DNA of 64,000 nucleotides, taken from Sesamum alatum (lineage: Eukaryota > Streptophyta > Magnoliopsida > Lamiales > Pedaliaceae). A program made the position numbers and the translations under genes. The first letter of the stretch is position 1. Every line of letters begins with the position of its first letter. The DNA lies in assembly GCA_034509735.1 (NCBI GenBank), contig JACGWO010000010.1, positions 1,674,001 through 1,738,000 on the forward strand, read 5' to 3'. This document shows positions 12,014 through 22,997 of this stretch, in pieces. The notes below the pieces were generated by a model. It saw only the letters and a program-made list of their open reading frames with translations, ran no database searches and was not told the DNA's origin.

Positions 12014-15000
12014 ATGGCGAGCTCTCTGCAACGGCTGGTAAGTAATTCCGGCAAGGCTTCCCGATCGGCTTTGGCTCCACTTTCGAGAGCATTCTCCACG
12101 CAGGATTCATTAGTGGAAGTAAAACCCGGAGAGATCGGTATGGTTTCCGGCATCCCACAAGAGCACCTCCGCCGAAAGGTATCATTGTTATCCTTTCGTT
12201 TTCTAGTATTTTGCTGTCTCTTTTCTCTGAATTTTTTCTAATTTTTATAAGCTGAATGTGGATTTTACCTCGTTGTTCCTTTTTTCCCTGTTTTGCTCGG
12301 TGTGTTTGTTGGTAAATTGCCTCACCGGATTTGGTGAAATTGGTTCTCAGTCATATTAAGCTGCAATTTGAGTAGGAACTATCACGGGTCAATTAATGTT
12401 TAGGATATTTGTTTAGAAAAAAGTTGCCTTTTTTCTGCTCTTGCTATTTCATTTTTCCTTTTTGTTGGTTGAATTAGCTAGCTGTGGTTGTAAGTTATTT
12501 GAAATAAAGGTGAAATGTTCCTCTGATCGTATTTTGGTTTTGGGATAGGTCATGATTTTCTCTCCTGCTCGAACTGCTACCCAACAAGGATCCGGGAAGG
12601 TTGGGAGATGGAAAATTAATTTCATGTCCACACAGAAGTATGCCTTTCTTCGCTTGCTTGGTGCATTTCACTTTTACCTATCTACTCAGTTCAAATTTCC
12701 TCTCTGTTCGACTTATATTCCTCATTTTGGAGGAAGAGGGAAGGAGGATAGTTGCAGTTCATTTTTCTGTCGGGATTAATTTATTGTATTCAAAAAATTG
12801 AGGCCACAAGAATTATAAATATTGCTGAGCTTCATTATATCAGCCTACAAATATTACACGTTGATAAATTTGTGCATTGAAGTTGATTTCAGAATTGCGA
12901 AAGTTAGGTTGCTTGTATATGTAGCTTCTAAAGACTTTTTCCAGCATTCACAAGGACACTTGTGTTATTGTATCTTTTTAAGTTAATGGGAAGTATTGTA
13001 AAAGATTATTTTCCTATGTTCTTAGGCAAATCAAAAGCTGGTCTTCCTGTACGTTCATCTCAAAGTATTTCTTTCTTATCAAATTAGTAGATACTGCTTT
13101 TTCTAGGTCAGTTCTTCCAGGTCTAGTGTTATCAATTTTGGCACTTTGTGAATTGGGCAGGGATAGGATTAAAGAGAATGGATGATTTCTCTGCTTTCGT
13201 CCCTCAACATTGTGCTTATCTGTTCTATTGCATGATCAATTATTCACCATATACTTCATCAATGATCATTCCATAAGCATATATTGATGCTCATATGCAG
13301 ATGGGAAAATCCGTTAATGGGTTGGACATCCACTGGAGACCCATATGCAAATGTTGGTGATTCTGCATTAAGTTTCGACACTCAAGAAGCTGCAATAGCT
13401 TTTGCCGAGAGACATGGTTGGGAATATACGGTATGTATTTTTCTATTCTACTCCTGGTGACAAAATTGTCTAAATTCTATACGTACTGTTTAGACCTCTT
13501 ATCTACTAGGAGGAAATTAATTCGTCAACATTTTGCTGATATCAAGTTGCAGTCGTCTGTTTGTCTGTTGATGGGAAAGGAATAGCAGGTGACCTGAAAA
13601 CTCTATCCTGCTATGTACTTTAGAGGCTCAGGAAGTAGTTATATACATTTAGGTTATTGTCAGAAGACAATCGAAGATGATAACTAGAGTTGTTCCCTTG
13701 GGTTTATTCTCCTGATGGAAGTGATCCAACTTGGTACTTAACCTTGTTTTATTCACTGTTGGTGCTCTTGGAATTCAGAAATAGACTGTTCTGTTACAAT
13801 TACTGAAAATCACTAGAATTATCCCCCGGTGGATATATGCGTTGTGTTCGTTTTGATTTTCTTTCTCTTGAGATTGTGCCACATTCATGAAATGTGGCAG
13901 TAATCCAATAGTACCTTATGTGAATACTCCGGAATGAACAGGTCATATATGAATAGTGTGATCATTCTGGATGATTTCATATCCTGGCTTTCCTTAGCAT
14001 TTTCTCTTGCATCTTTAATGATGCGTTACAAGTGCTAAATATATGTAGGGACTACTCCTTTACTTTTGTTCCGATTAAGAAATCAAGTTCTCTTATGTTT
14101 TTCTTTGCAGGTGAAGAAGCACCACACTCCATTATTGAAGGTTTGATATTCTTGTTTAACCAATACGATCTCCTTTGAGTTATTAACATAAACCTGTCAT
14201 AGTAGTTGCAGTTCGGTTTTCATGGGTTTGGTTGCTTTATTTAAATATTTAGATGGTTTAAGGTCATGCTGTGTGAAATTGGCTATTTCTTCTTCTTTTT
14301 TAGTTTCACTGAGTTTACTTGATCTCTGGTGAATACCATGTTTAGTTCAGTTTAGTACAGTACAGTGGATTGCAACTTGCTTGGTTCATCGACACTCTTA
14401 AGTTAGGTGTTCTGAAAGCCATCAACCCTTTTTTACCAGTGTTGAGTGCTTCTTAAGCACAACACTTTTCTAGATAATATTCCCCCTACCAAACTGAAGA
14501 GGCAAATGAAAAGACATCCCCACTCAAACACCAGAATACATGTTTCCACTTATTTGAGGACACTGTTTATTTCCATAGCTAATTGGTAGAGTGGTTCGTT
14601 ATGCTCTAGATGATAGACATGGTGCCACCCTGTTTTACTGGATGTTGTACGAAGTCAAAATATATCGTCTGGAGTAATACCGTACACATTTACTTAATTT
14701 TGAGAATTTCAAAAATAAGTTGCATTAAGAAAAGTGTTTTGACCAATGTGCTGTTTAAATTTGAAAAATTAAGAATTACAAATTCCTTGCAGTGAAAAGC
14801 ATTATAAAGACATATCATTTTCATCATGATGTTTGTTTATCTAGAGTTCCATGAAGCATTTTAGTTGATTCTTGGCTTGCACATGGTGATCCTTATTCGT
14901 CAGTCTCGTAAAAGATTCTCACTTCTGATACTTTCCTACTTGGATAACATAAATGAATATGATGTATGAAAGAAAATTATCAGACTTCCTTCACTACCCA

Positions 15001-15127
15001 GCTAATAGTTGAAACTAAAATGGAAATTTGAGTTCTCTGATCTTACTCTCACCTACTTGGTTGGCAGGTGAAGTCATATGCGGACAACTTCAAATGGAAG
15101 GGCCCTCCAAAGGCAGAGGCGAATTAA
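12014..15127 (+). CDS. NDUFS4: NADH dehydrogenase (ubiquinone) Fe-S protein 4, mitochondrial, copy 2
   Basis: Second complex I 18 kDa subunit gene. Exons 12014-12178, 12549-12637, 13301-13430, 14111-14140 and 15068-15127 have the same lengths and phases as copy 1 and give 157 aa. I count 11 differences from copy 1: A9V, P15A, Y16S, W24S, I37V, L57M, L81M, K122R, E154A, D155E and I157N. They fall mainly in the presequence and at the last residues. The mature core is almost unchanged and there is no stop or frameshift, which suggests both copies are under constraint. Intron 2 is about 500 bases longer than in copy 1. Start ATG at 12014, in the same context as copy 1. Confidence 0.95.
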
Positions 15128-16027
15128 TACTTATCCAGTGTTTTTCGCGGGCTTTTAAGCTCGTGATGGACACCAGTTTCAGTTCTTCCTGTTGCACATC
15201 GGTTTCAATTATCATGTAGTTTCCTCTATTGAACAGCATGTTTCCAATCGAGCTCCTTGAAGCAATAAATCAGATAAACTGGCCATACCTTCTTGTGGTT
15301 TTTATTCGTCTAGATATGGTTTAATCGTCTCATTTTCTTTCTTGATGTGTTTTTCAAGACAAGGTGTTTGGGTTCTAGATTGTTTTTCATGAGTAGAAAG
15401 AAATTTGAGTAGTTCGCTATTTAGGTTGTCATACCAGAATGTTAGATGAATGGGACCCAGAAATTTGAGTCTCTCCATTCTATTTGACGCAGAAATTTTC
15501 ACAAAACGAATTGGAAATATTACTGGAATATGTATACAAGATCTCTTCTGTTTCTTTGAATATCATTAAGAATGAAATTAAACGTAGAAAAATTTTATTC
15601 TAAAAGATTTTCTTTCGTCTTTTCTAAAACAAGATACGACCATGTTCACTGATCAACAGCATTAAAAATACTTGTTTCTTGCAGAAATGCTTTACTGAAA
15701 ATCACTAAAGTTTCTCTCTTTCATGGGTAAAATCATTACAGATTCCAGAGAACAGCATCTCACTGTAATAATCTCACTCAGGCATAATTTCTGCTTTCTT
15801 TCATGTTGTATAAGCAGTTCAGAGGATGCCATTTCCCTCAGGAATCAAGAGGACAATGCATTATCTAGAGAACTATTTTGCCCTCAGGAATTGGGAGGAC
15901 AATGCTTCATCGAAAAGAAAGATTACATCTAACAAACTATTTGAGCACGATTTCTTTTCAACCTTCTTTTCCTTGCCAAAATACTCAACTGGAAACTAAG
16001 AATGTCGCGACACATAATTTCCTTGTA
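15128..16027. other. Convergent intergenic spacer, unit 2
   Basis: The spacer is 900 bases here against 524 in unit 1. The first ~60 bases and the last bases before NAGS still match unit 1, and the middle is unrelated. It contains an imperfect 46-base tandem repeat at 15835-15926, each copy starting CCCTCAGGAAT and holding GAGGACAATGC. No gene is recognised. Confidence 0.6.
15835..15926. repeat. Two-copy imperfect 46 bp tandem repeat
   Basis: CCCTCAGGAAT begins copies at 15835 and 15881. Both also contain GAGGACAATGC at the same offset. Absent from the matching spacer of unit 1. Confidence 0.7.
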
Positions 16028-19000
16028 TTATGCAAAGGCACCATTTAGACGAATGCCACTCTTATCAGGTAAAAGTTTCTTCATGTAGTACTTGGATCTA
16101 CGGGATATATTAATCTTTCTCCTCCGCTCCTCTGGTATGTAGTCAATTGAACATTCGGAGAATCCACGCCTTACAAACCTGTCAAATGCAACCATTGTCA
16201 CTAGAATGGCGACAAATCGCCCATGTGCATACACTTTAAATCAAAGCAAGTAGATAGTTATATACAAAAACTACTGTTTAACATCTATCTGATAAGTCTG
16301 AATAATCTGTCTGAAGAAAAGGAAATAAATCAAAAACATTTAAGGAAGCTGATGCTAGGTTTTCTTGCCACCTCTGGCACCAATGATACTGAAATACTAG
16401 GATTAGAATTGCCTACCAATCTGCTGTACGTGTAGTCAGTACGAAAAGCTTTCGCAGCCCAAGGGAAGATGCCTTCTTCTCAATATAATCTGATCGTGTT
16501 TAACAGAGAAATTATCATCTATGCATTTCAATGGATTTATGCACTTACAGGTGCAACAGGTAGACGCTTACTGAAAACAACACAAGAGATAGAGCGAGAC
16601 TTTTGTCATACCGAGTAATTTGTCTCCCTGTCCTTGCCCACGGCATTCAGGAGAAACAGCAATAGCAGCTACCTCTCCACACTTTTCTTCAAAGAAAGGG
16701 AAAAGAGCTGCACAAGCAATGACATGACCTTCTCTTTCAACGACTATGAATGACTCCAATGCTCCAAGTACCTGAAGTCCAGAAGATGATGATCAAACTT
16801 ACAAAACATAATATGTGATTCGTGTCAAAATAACATGCCAGATACGCTGTATAAACCTCTTCCTCAGTCCTCTTTATCAGAGTGCCAGATTCCTCTAAAG
16901 GTAGCAAAAGTTGTTTGATTCCGTGGACATCTGTGACCCTAGCCATCCGCATCCCTTCATAAAGATCACTGTGGAATTGGGAGAATATCATTAATAGCGG
17001 ACTGGAAAAACCCAACTTTGCATTTCTACTCATTTCTGAGGAGAGGAAGATAGAAAGAAAAAGAAGGTCCTATTTAGCAACAGCTCAGTGCCTTAATACA
17101 TTGTTCTGTCAATCAAAAAATGATCGGTGTCTTAATACATGAATGAAGTGATGATTTCAATTCATCAGCCAAATTGTTAAGGTTTATGAGTATCAAAAAG
17201 CTGAGAGCCACATCCAAAAATGTATATTGATGTCAAAGTGAGAAATAGAAAGTGGAAACAAGGGAAAAAGCTGCCAGAGCTGAGGGAAGAAACAAGAAAC
17301 TCCATGGTCAGAAAGCAGGCTCATTAGTGCTGAGACCGAAGCACAACAAATTCATCAATAATAGGTGAATCTAAAAACAGAATGAAGATTTATGGAACAG
17401 GCAGTTCAAAGTTCAACCTCTAAGTTTCTTTTTCATATTTGAGCTGAACAAAAAGTTTCAAGCGAAATACTCTAGACACATGGTATATGGCTTTGTGCTA
17501 TCTGCTGCTAAGCTATGTCTAACAAAACATTGACAGTCAAGAAAAAACAAGTATAGCCTGAAAATTGTCTGAGGAAGATATTTTTAGAAGAGGTACAGAC
17601 CTAGCCACCATTGTACCCACTCCATCTCTTTGAAACAACTCCTTCAGTAAAACACCAGGGACAGTGCCATCTAATAAATGAACTCTCTGGACACCACCCT
17701 GATAATATACAACATAGAGATACATAACAATGCTTTAAAAGATTTCAAATTTATGGAGAAAGGAGTCAAGGATCAGGGCCCCATGGTATCATCAAGAGGG
17801 GACGGTATCATCAGCCTCAGAAAAATACAAACAACTATATCCAAATGAGAATTGATCTCGAAAACTCTAAGAAGAGCAGTTATATTATCAAATAATGACT
17901 TGAAAGGTCAAAATTGTAACAGCCATAAGCACAGTAGTTTCATGGAAACTCCGCCCTCTGAAAGTGGGAAATTGAAAGTAGATCAAAACTGTAAATCAAT
18001 GTGGGTCTTTTCATAATTCTTCTTCATTATTCCAAGTTTGCTTTGCATAAGGCATTATAATATAACTGGAGAATTGGTTTAGCAATCACCGACATCTTCT
18101 GTCAGCTATAAATAGAAAACAAAATAGCAACAATTTAATGAACAACGAAACTTAAGCAGAATGAACAAGTCACTAGGACATGATCACCGAACTCAGGAAA
18201 CTTACTCTACAAACAAAAGCTGCAGCAGCTAATTCGGAGAGGTAACCATTCAATCGACTCAGACTTTCTTGACCTCCAATAGCGAAACCTTGTCCACTGT
18301 ACCAAAATCCGTTCCCACTGTCAAAGCCAACACCATTCTGAAACTTGGGAGCCTGACTAAAAGCCTTCCCATTTGGAGAAGGGACTCTATGATTTGAATC
18401 ATCATAAGCTGCACAGAGATCTTCTTGAGCAACAGCTTTTACATAATTTGCCGCAGTCTCGCTTTGTTTAGCTCGTTTACGAATCAACATGTCTGCATCC
18501 TGAAGAGTCAAAAAATTAATGAGCCTTCCACATTCATCTAGGATTGGTCCGTCTATGATGCAAATGAGTTTCTCTGCCCCAAGAGCCATTGCACAAGCTG
18601 TAGCAACTTCATAAGTGCTGCAATGTAGAGAATAAAAGAACTGGTTCTTACGAATTGAATAGCATGATGATCCCCAAAAACTTAAAAAGCAGAATCATGT
18701 GTTCTCTACTGAATTTAACTCATATAGAAAGTCAAAAGAGCATATATGTTATAAAAGTTCTCTTTATCAAAGTTCCACAAACACGTCTACAACTATCATG
18801 CTTTTCTACAAAGAGAATAAATGAACTTAACAACAAAATGAAAGCATATTTCACAAGCACGCCCATGAATTAAAAAAAAAAAAAAAACACATAGTTGAAC
18901 AACAAAATAGAAGAATAAATATGTAAGAAAATAATCTCAGAAACTAATCCAAGATAATAACTAGATTATGAGCTCATTGGGCCTGGAGCTATCAATCAGA

Positions 19001-20442
19001 ATTCATTATACTTTTAAATTGACCCACAAACATATCATGCAGGTAGCAACAAAAATACCTATCAAAAGCCATATAGCATACTTGCAATTTAATACTTCTC
19101 CAGAACTTGAATAACCGAGATTGCTTAACAACACTATGCAGTCTTGAGCAAGCCTCTCACGAATGCGAGAAACATCAATTTTTTTAACTTCACCAGTTGA
19201 TGCATAGTCAACTCCCTCGACTACCCCTCTTCTCTGCCAAAGAAGAAAATGGCATCTCATCAAATAATGAGAAATAAACCGAAAAGACTTTAATGCTGAC
19301 TAGGAAACAATGTCATAAAATAAGTTATATTACTTCATATAAAAATTAGTGAGCCATTCCAGAAGCTGGTGAATAAGTGTTCTCACCTTAGCAGCCACAA
19401 AATTACCACTGGCAACATTGACACCATCATACCGACGGCCATTGCCTCCATGGCGACGAATACCACTTAAGGAAGGCCCAGGGGATAGTTTCGCCTCAAT
19501 CATGAAAGCAATCCTCCCAGATGCATTCATTGCAGCACTAAGAGAATCAGAGTCTGTGATTCTGTGGCTACCAACGTACTTGGGTTCAGAACCTGATACA
19601 CAGAATGTGTTTATTATAACACACTAGCAAAGACATGAAAATTCAAATATCAGCAACAACCAGCTCTAACATTCTAAAACAACGACCTGAAACACAAAGA
19701 TTCTGATGGATAAAGGTCAATCAAGCACGAAATATCCTATAAAGAAGACATCAAATCTGAATCTGAAAGGTTGGAGCAAAATTTGCTTACCTCTTTCAGC
19801 CAGAAGCCTGTCAATTTGGACGTGTGTCCCCGGAACAAGAACAAATTTGACTCCCAGCCCATGGAGCAGAGAAATATCCTAAACAAACACTCCATCAATT
19901 AGATCATCCTATCCCAATAACTAATCCTGTTAAATAGTTAACCCAGGATCAAGTCTCAGCTTAATGGCATACTCACACAATGCCAAACCAAAAGGCAAAG
20001 ATCCAATCTTTAAATCTTGCAATCAAGAAACGGAACACAAACGACGTACAAATAATTCAGCTGAACATGAAAAACAATGAAAGTAGAAACGTGCCATTAG
20101 AATAGGATCCAAATGAGGACTATCAAAAATCTCAGCAGCTATTACGACAACGAAAGTGCTGCCCCTGTGAGCCAGAAAATAAGGCCATGCCTCCCTGAAG
20201 AACCGCACGAACAGATCGTCTTTCAGAGCACTACTGGCTTCAACTGCAACACCCTCTGTTTCCCCAAACACATTGATTTTCTTCCCATAGCCATTCTTAA
20301 CGTCAAAAGACGGCTTTTTTATCAAATGCATTCCTCGAGAATCAATTTTCCGCCTCATAACTGAGCCGGATGATAAAATTGATTCACGGCGACGACCGTA
20401 GTTTTGAACTGGAATGCAAGGGCTTGGGGATGCAACAGCCAT
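16028..20442 (-). CDS. N-acetylglutamate synthase (amino-acid acetyltransferase), chloroplastic, copy 2
   Basis: Same ten-exon structure as copy 1 (minus): 20442-20095, 19878-19791, 19592-19387, 19233-19082, 18617-18206, 17698-17601, 16968-16857, 16771-16612, 16489-16417 and 16178-16028, giving 599 aa with no stop or frameshift. The kinase-like domain ([26 protein letters not shown]) and the GNAT loop ([11 protein letters not shown]) are retained. A one-base insertion near the end shifts the tail from RTAIR-stop in copy 1 to [15 protein letters not shown] here, which is outside the GNAT fold and probably harmless. The start is the ATG at 20442, since the upstream ATG of copy 1 is ATT here. 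The same GC donor ends exon 1. Divergence from copy 1 is greatest in the transit region and in exon 9 ([14 protein letters not shown] against [14 protein letters not shown]). Confidence 0.94.
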
Positions 20443-20592
20443 TGGATTAAGAGCCCCAAGAATGCAATTAATCGATAAAATCCCAGTTCAGTGGGGCGAT
20501 GATTGAAGTTAATTACGATTGACGGCCGTGAGATTGGCGGCAGTGTCGGAGCCGGCGGGGTCGTTGAGCGGTTTCTGTTAACGGACACTCTC

Positions 20593-22688
20593 GATATTGT
20601 ATGCTGTTTTTGAGTAGTTCAAATTTTTAGGTTTGATTGAAGCAAACGGAGTCAGAGTTAGACCCGGGACTGGATAGTTGTCTGAAATGATGTCGTTTCA
20701 CTTGTCTCATGATTTTCATGCGCCGTCAGATTGAAACCGGGAGAAAAAACAAAACACTTACCGTCAGATTTATGGCCACGTCAGTCTGTTAGAATATATG
20801 TTACCTTATTTCAACGGGTAAAATGCAATTTGACCCCTGGATTATAGAAAATGTTTAAAATAGTTCTTTATGAAAGAAAAATACTAAAAGACCCCCTCAA
20901 CATTTCCTAAATATAGCAAAAGACCCTCTCGATCCTGGCAGTGTGACACACATGCCCTTCATGCAACTTGGCCCAACTTTTTAGCATTTAATTAAGTTTG
21001 CACCTTAATTTATGAATCGTTCGATTTTACTTATTATATCTGCAATTGAAATTTCGTGGCTAGATTTTATTAAATTTAAATTGAAAGTTCAGATTCAACA
21101 CATAATTCAATTATCTAAATGTCACTTAATTTAGACTTACGATCCAAATGAATAAACAATTATTTATCATATTAAATATGAATAAAATATTATATATATT
21201 TAAAATTTTATTTTTATTATATAATTATGTGTATAAATGACGTGAACTTTTTATACTTAATGACAATATATAAATTCAATCTTATTTTACAATCCGAACA
21301 ACCCACCAACATCCACAACACTCTCCATGCATGAAAATTGCATTATCCTCTATGAGTATTTTCGATACAACTCTTTTTATTTTAATACCCGTTAATAATA
21401 TCAACCATTCATTATTCTTTTTTTTTTCTGAATATTTAGGCAGTCGCTTATTCAATTATAAAACTAGCCACATTTAGTATCATAGCACAACGCTTATGCC
21501 GAGTACCTCATAGTTTTTCAATTCGAGAAATTCCAATTCAAATCAAATTGGGTTATACTTGAATTAATCAATTATACTATATTATACTTCTCATGTGATT
21601 GATAATCAATTTAAACATTTTTAGAAAAATAACAGTCCTATTGCAAATGAAATCGATTCGATCCGATTAAATCTAATCTGAGTTAAGTATAATAAAAATT
21701 GAATTCACTAAAACTAAGGGTGACATACCTTTTTCGTGGCATAGTACAATAACAATTTATAAAAGGTCTAGGTCTAGGGGCCAACGGCCGAATAGTAAAG
21801 GGCAATATTACCTTTAATTCATTTTTTTTTGTTATAATTCACCGAATTTGTTGATATTAAGAAAAAAAAAATTAAAGGTAATATTTGCTCTCGATTGACT
21901 TATTACTGACTTATTATAAGTCAAACGAATCATTTTATAATCAAACTACCTTATATATTATTACTCGTTAATGCATGAGAGAATATTTCACCGTTATAAG
22001 GGTACTTTAGTCATAAAATATTTATTCGGCATGCATCAAGTTATTAATAAGTTAAGTGAGGGTAAGTATCAATTTGCATTTGATTTTTTGTTATATCAAT
22101 AAATTCGGTGAATATTAACTAACGGAGAGACCTATTTATTATATAAAAGCAAACTTTAGGAATTCTGGATGTAATTTTTCAAATCAAAATGAGTTTACAT
22201 GTAATTACACCAAACTCAGGGAAGGAGAATGTAATTATTCCTTTAAAATATATCAAATTAATGACACTTTTTCTTGATTAAGATCAGAGAAAAACGTACT
22301 TACTCTTTAGGAATAAATACATTTACATCCACTTATCCATAATTCATTTACACAAATAATTTTTGCATTGTACATATTACAGAAGTCACTCTTAACAGCT
22401 AAAAAGTAGAATTTTTTGTGTAGTTATGTTGATATTTTTAGAGAGTATATGTGCAATTTTTTTATAAAATAAAGATGATTTGTGCAAATGATATTGACAT
22501 TTTTTATGAATGTATGTATAATTATAAAAAAATAAAATAAAATTAATATATATAAATAGACCATAAATCTGAGTCGTAAATATAATTATTTCTGTTCCTT
22601 AATCAAACAAAGTTCTCCCCTTTAGTCGTGTTTTTTGTGGATTTGATGACTCTCATGCAGAAGAGATCAGAGACGTAGGGTGGCATAC
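20593..22688. other. AT-rich intergenic DNA with repeats
   Basis: No gene is seen, and no second NAGS-like exon could be found downstream of the orphan exon at 22689-22997. A low-complexity repeat near 20820-20970 carries GCAATTTGACCCCTGG and AAAGACCCCCTC words that also occur near 29400-29470. Family B MITE copy 2 lies at 21841-22109. The stretch at 22300-22560 has words shared with 48540-48810 and 49110-49360. Confidence 0.5.
21841..22109. mobile_element. MITE-like foldback, family B, copy 2
   Basis: Terminal inverted repeats read ACCGAATTTGTTGATAT (21841-21857) and, at the right end, ATATCAATAAATTCGGT (22093-22109). They are near-perfect complements, so this is the best-preserved of three copies. 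There is no coding capacity, and the imperfectly mirrored interior suggests a hairpin-forming MITE. The flanks show no clear target duplication. Confidence 0.65.
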
Positions 22689-22997
22689 CTCAAGAATAGA
22701 TGGCAAGTGGGGGCCATCGATAATTTCACTGGACAAAACCACCACGAATGTACTACCCCTGTGGGCCATCATGTACGGCTGCGCCTCCCTCATCGCCTCC
22801 ACCAAGGTACCACCACCCAATGCACATGAACCGCCGTCGTCGTCGTTAAATCCAATGCAACACCTCACAGCTGGGGAATTCAGTTTTGCTCTTCCCATCA
22901 AACTATGAGACCTTGTGATTTTAGTGTGTTGTGTGAGTGGCGGAGTTCGTTGGTGGAGCGGCGGCTGAGAAATCACAGTTGTTGACTTTGATGCCAT
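22689..22997 (-). pseudogene. Orphan first exon of a third NAGS-like gene
   Basis: An ATG at 22997 opens 103 codons that end at a normal GT donor (GAG|GTATGC at 22689/22688). The last third ([37 protein letters not shown]) aligns with NAGS exon 1 ([34 protein letters not shown]) and stops at exactly the same phase-0 junction. The N-terminal ~65 residues are Ser/Thr/Lys-rich and unlike the other two copies. I found no matching exon 2 (DISLLHGLG...) or later exon down to 20600. Either the gene lost its 3' part or it encodes a short protein by reading into the intron. Expression cannot be judged from sequence. Confidence 0.75.

Larger units (their letters stand above)
11124..20583. repeat. Tandem duplication unit 2 (NDUFS4 + NAGS)
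   Basis: This is the second copy of the ~9.5 kb unit. Exon lengths match unit 1 for every exon of both genes except the last NAGS exon (151 instead of 133 bases). Main differences are NDUFS4 intron 2 (663 against 166 bases), the space between the two stop codons (900 against 524 bases) and about 50 extra bases in the NDUFS4 promoter near 11820-11875. The right edge follows GTTAACG (20577-20583). Confidence 0.93.
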
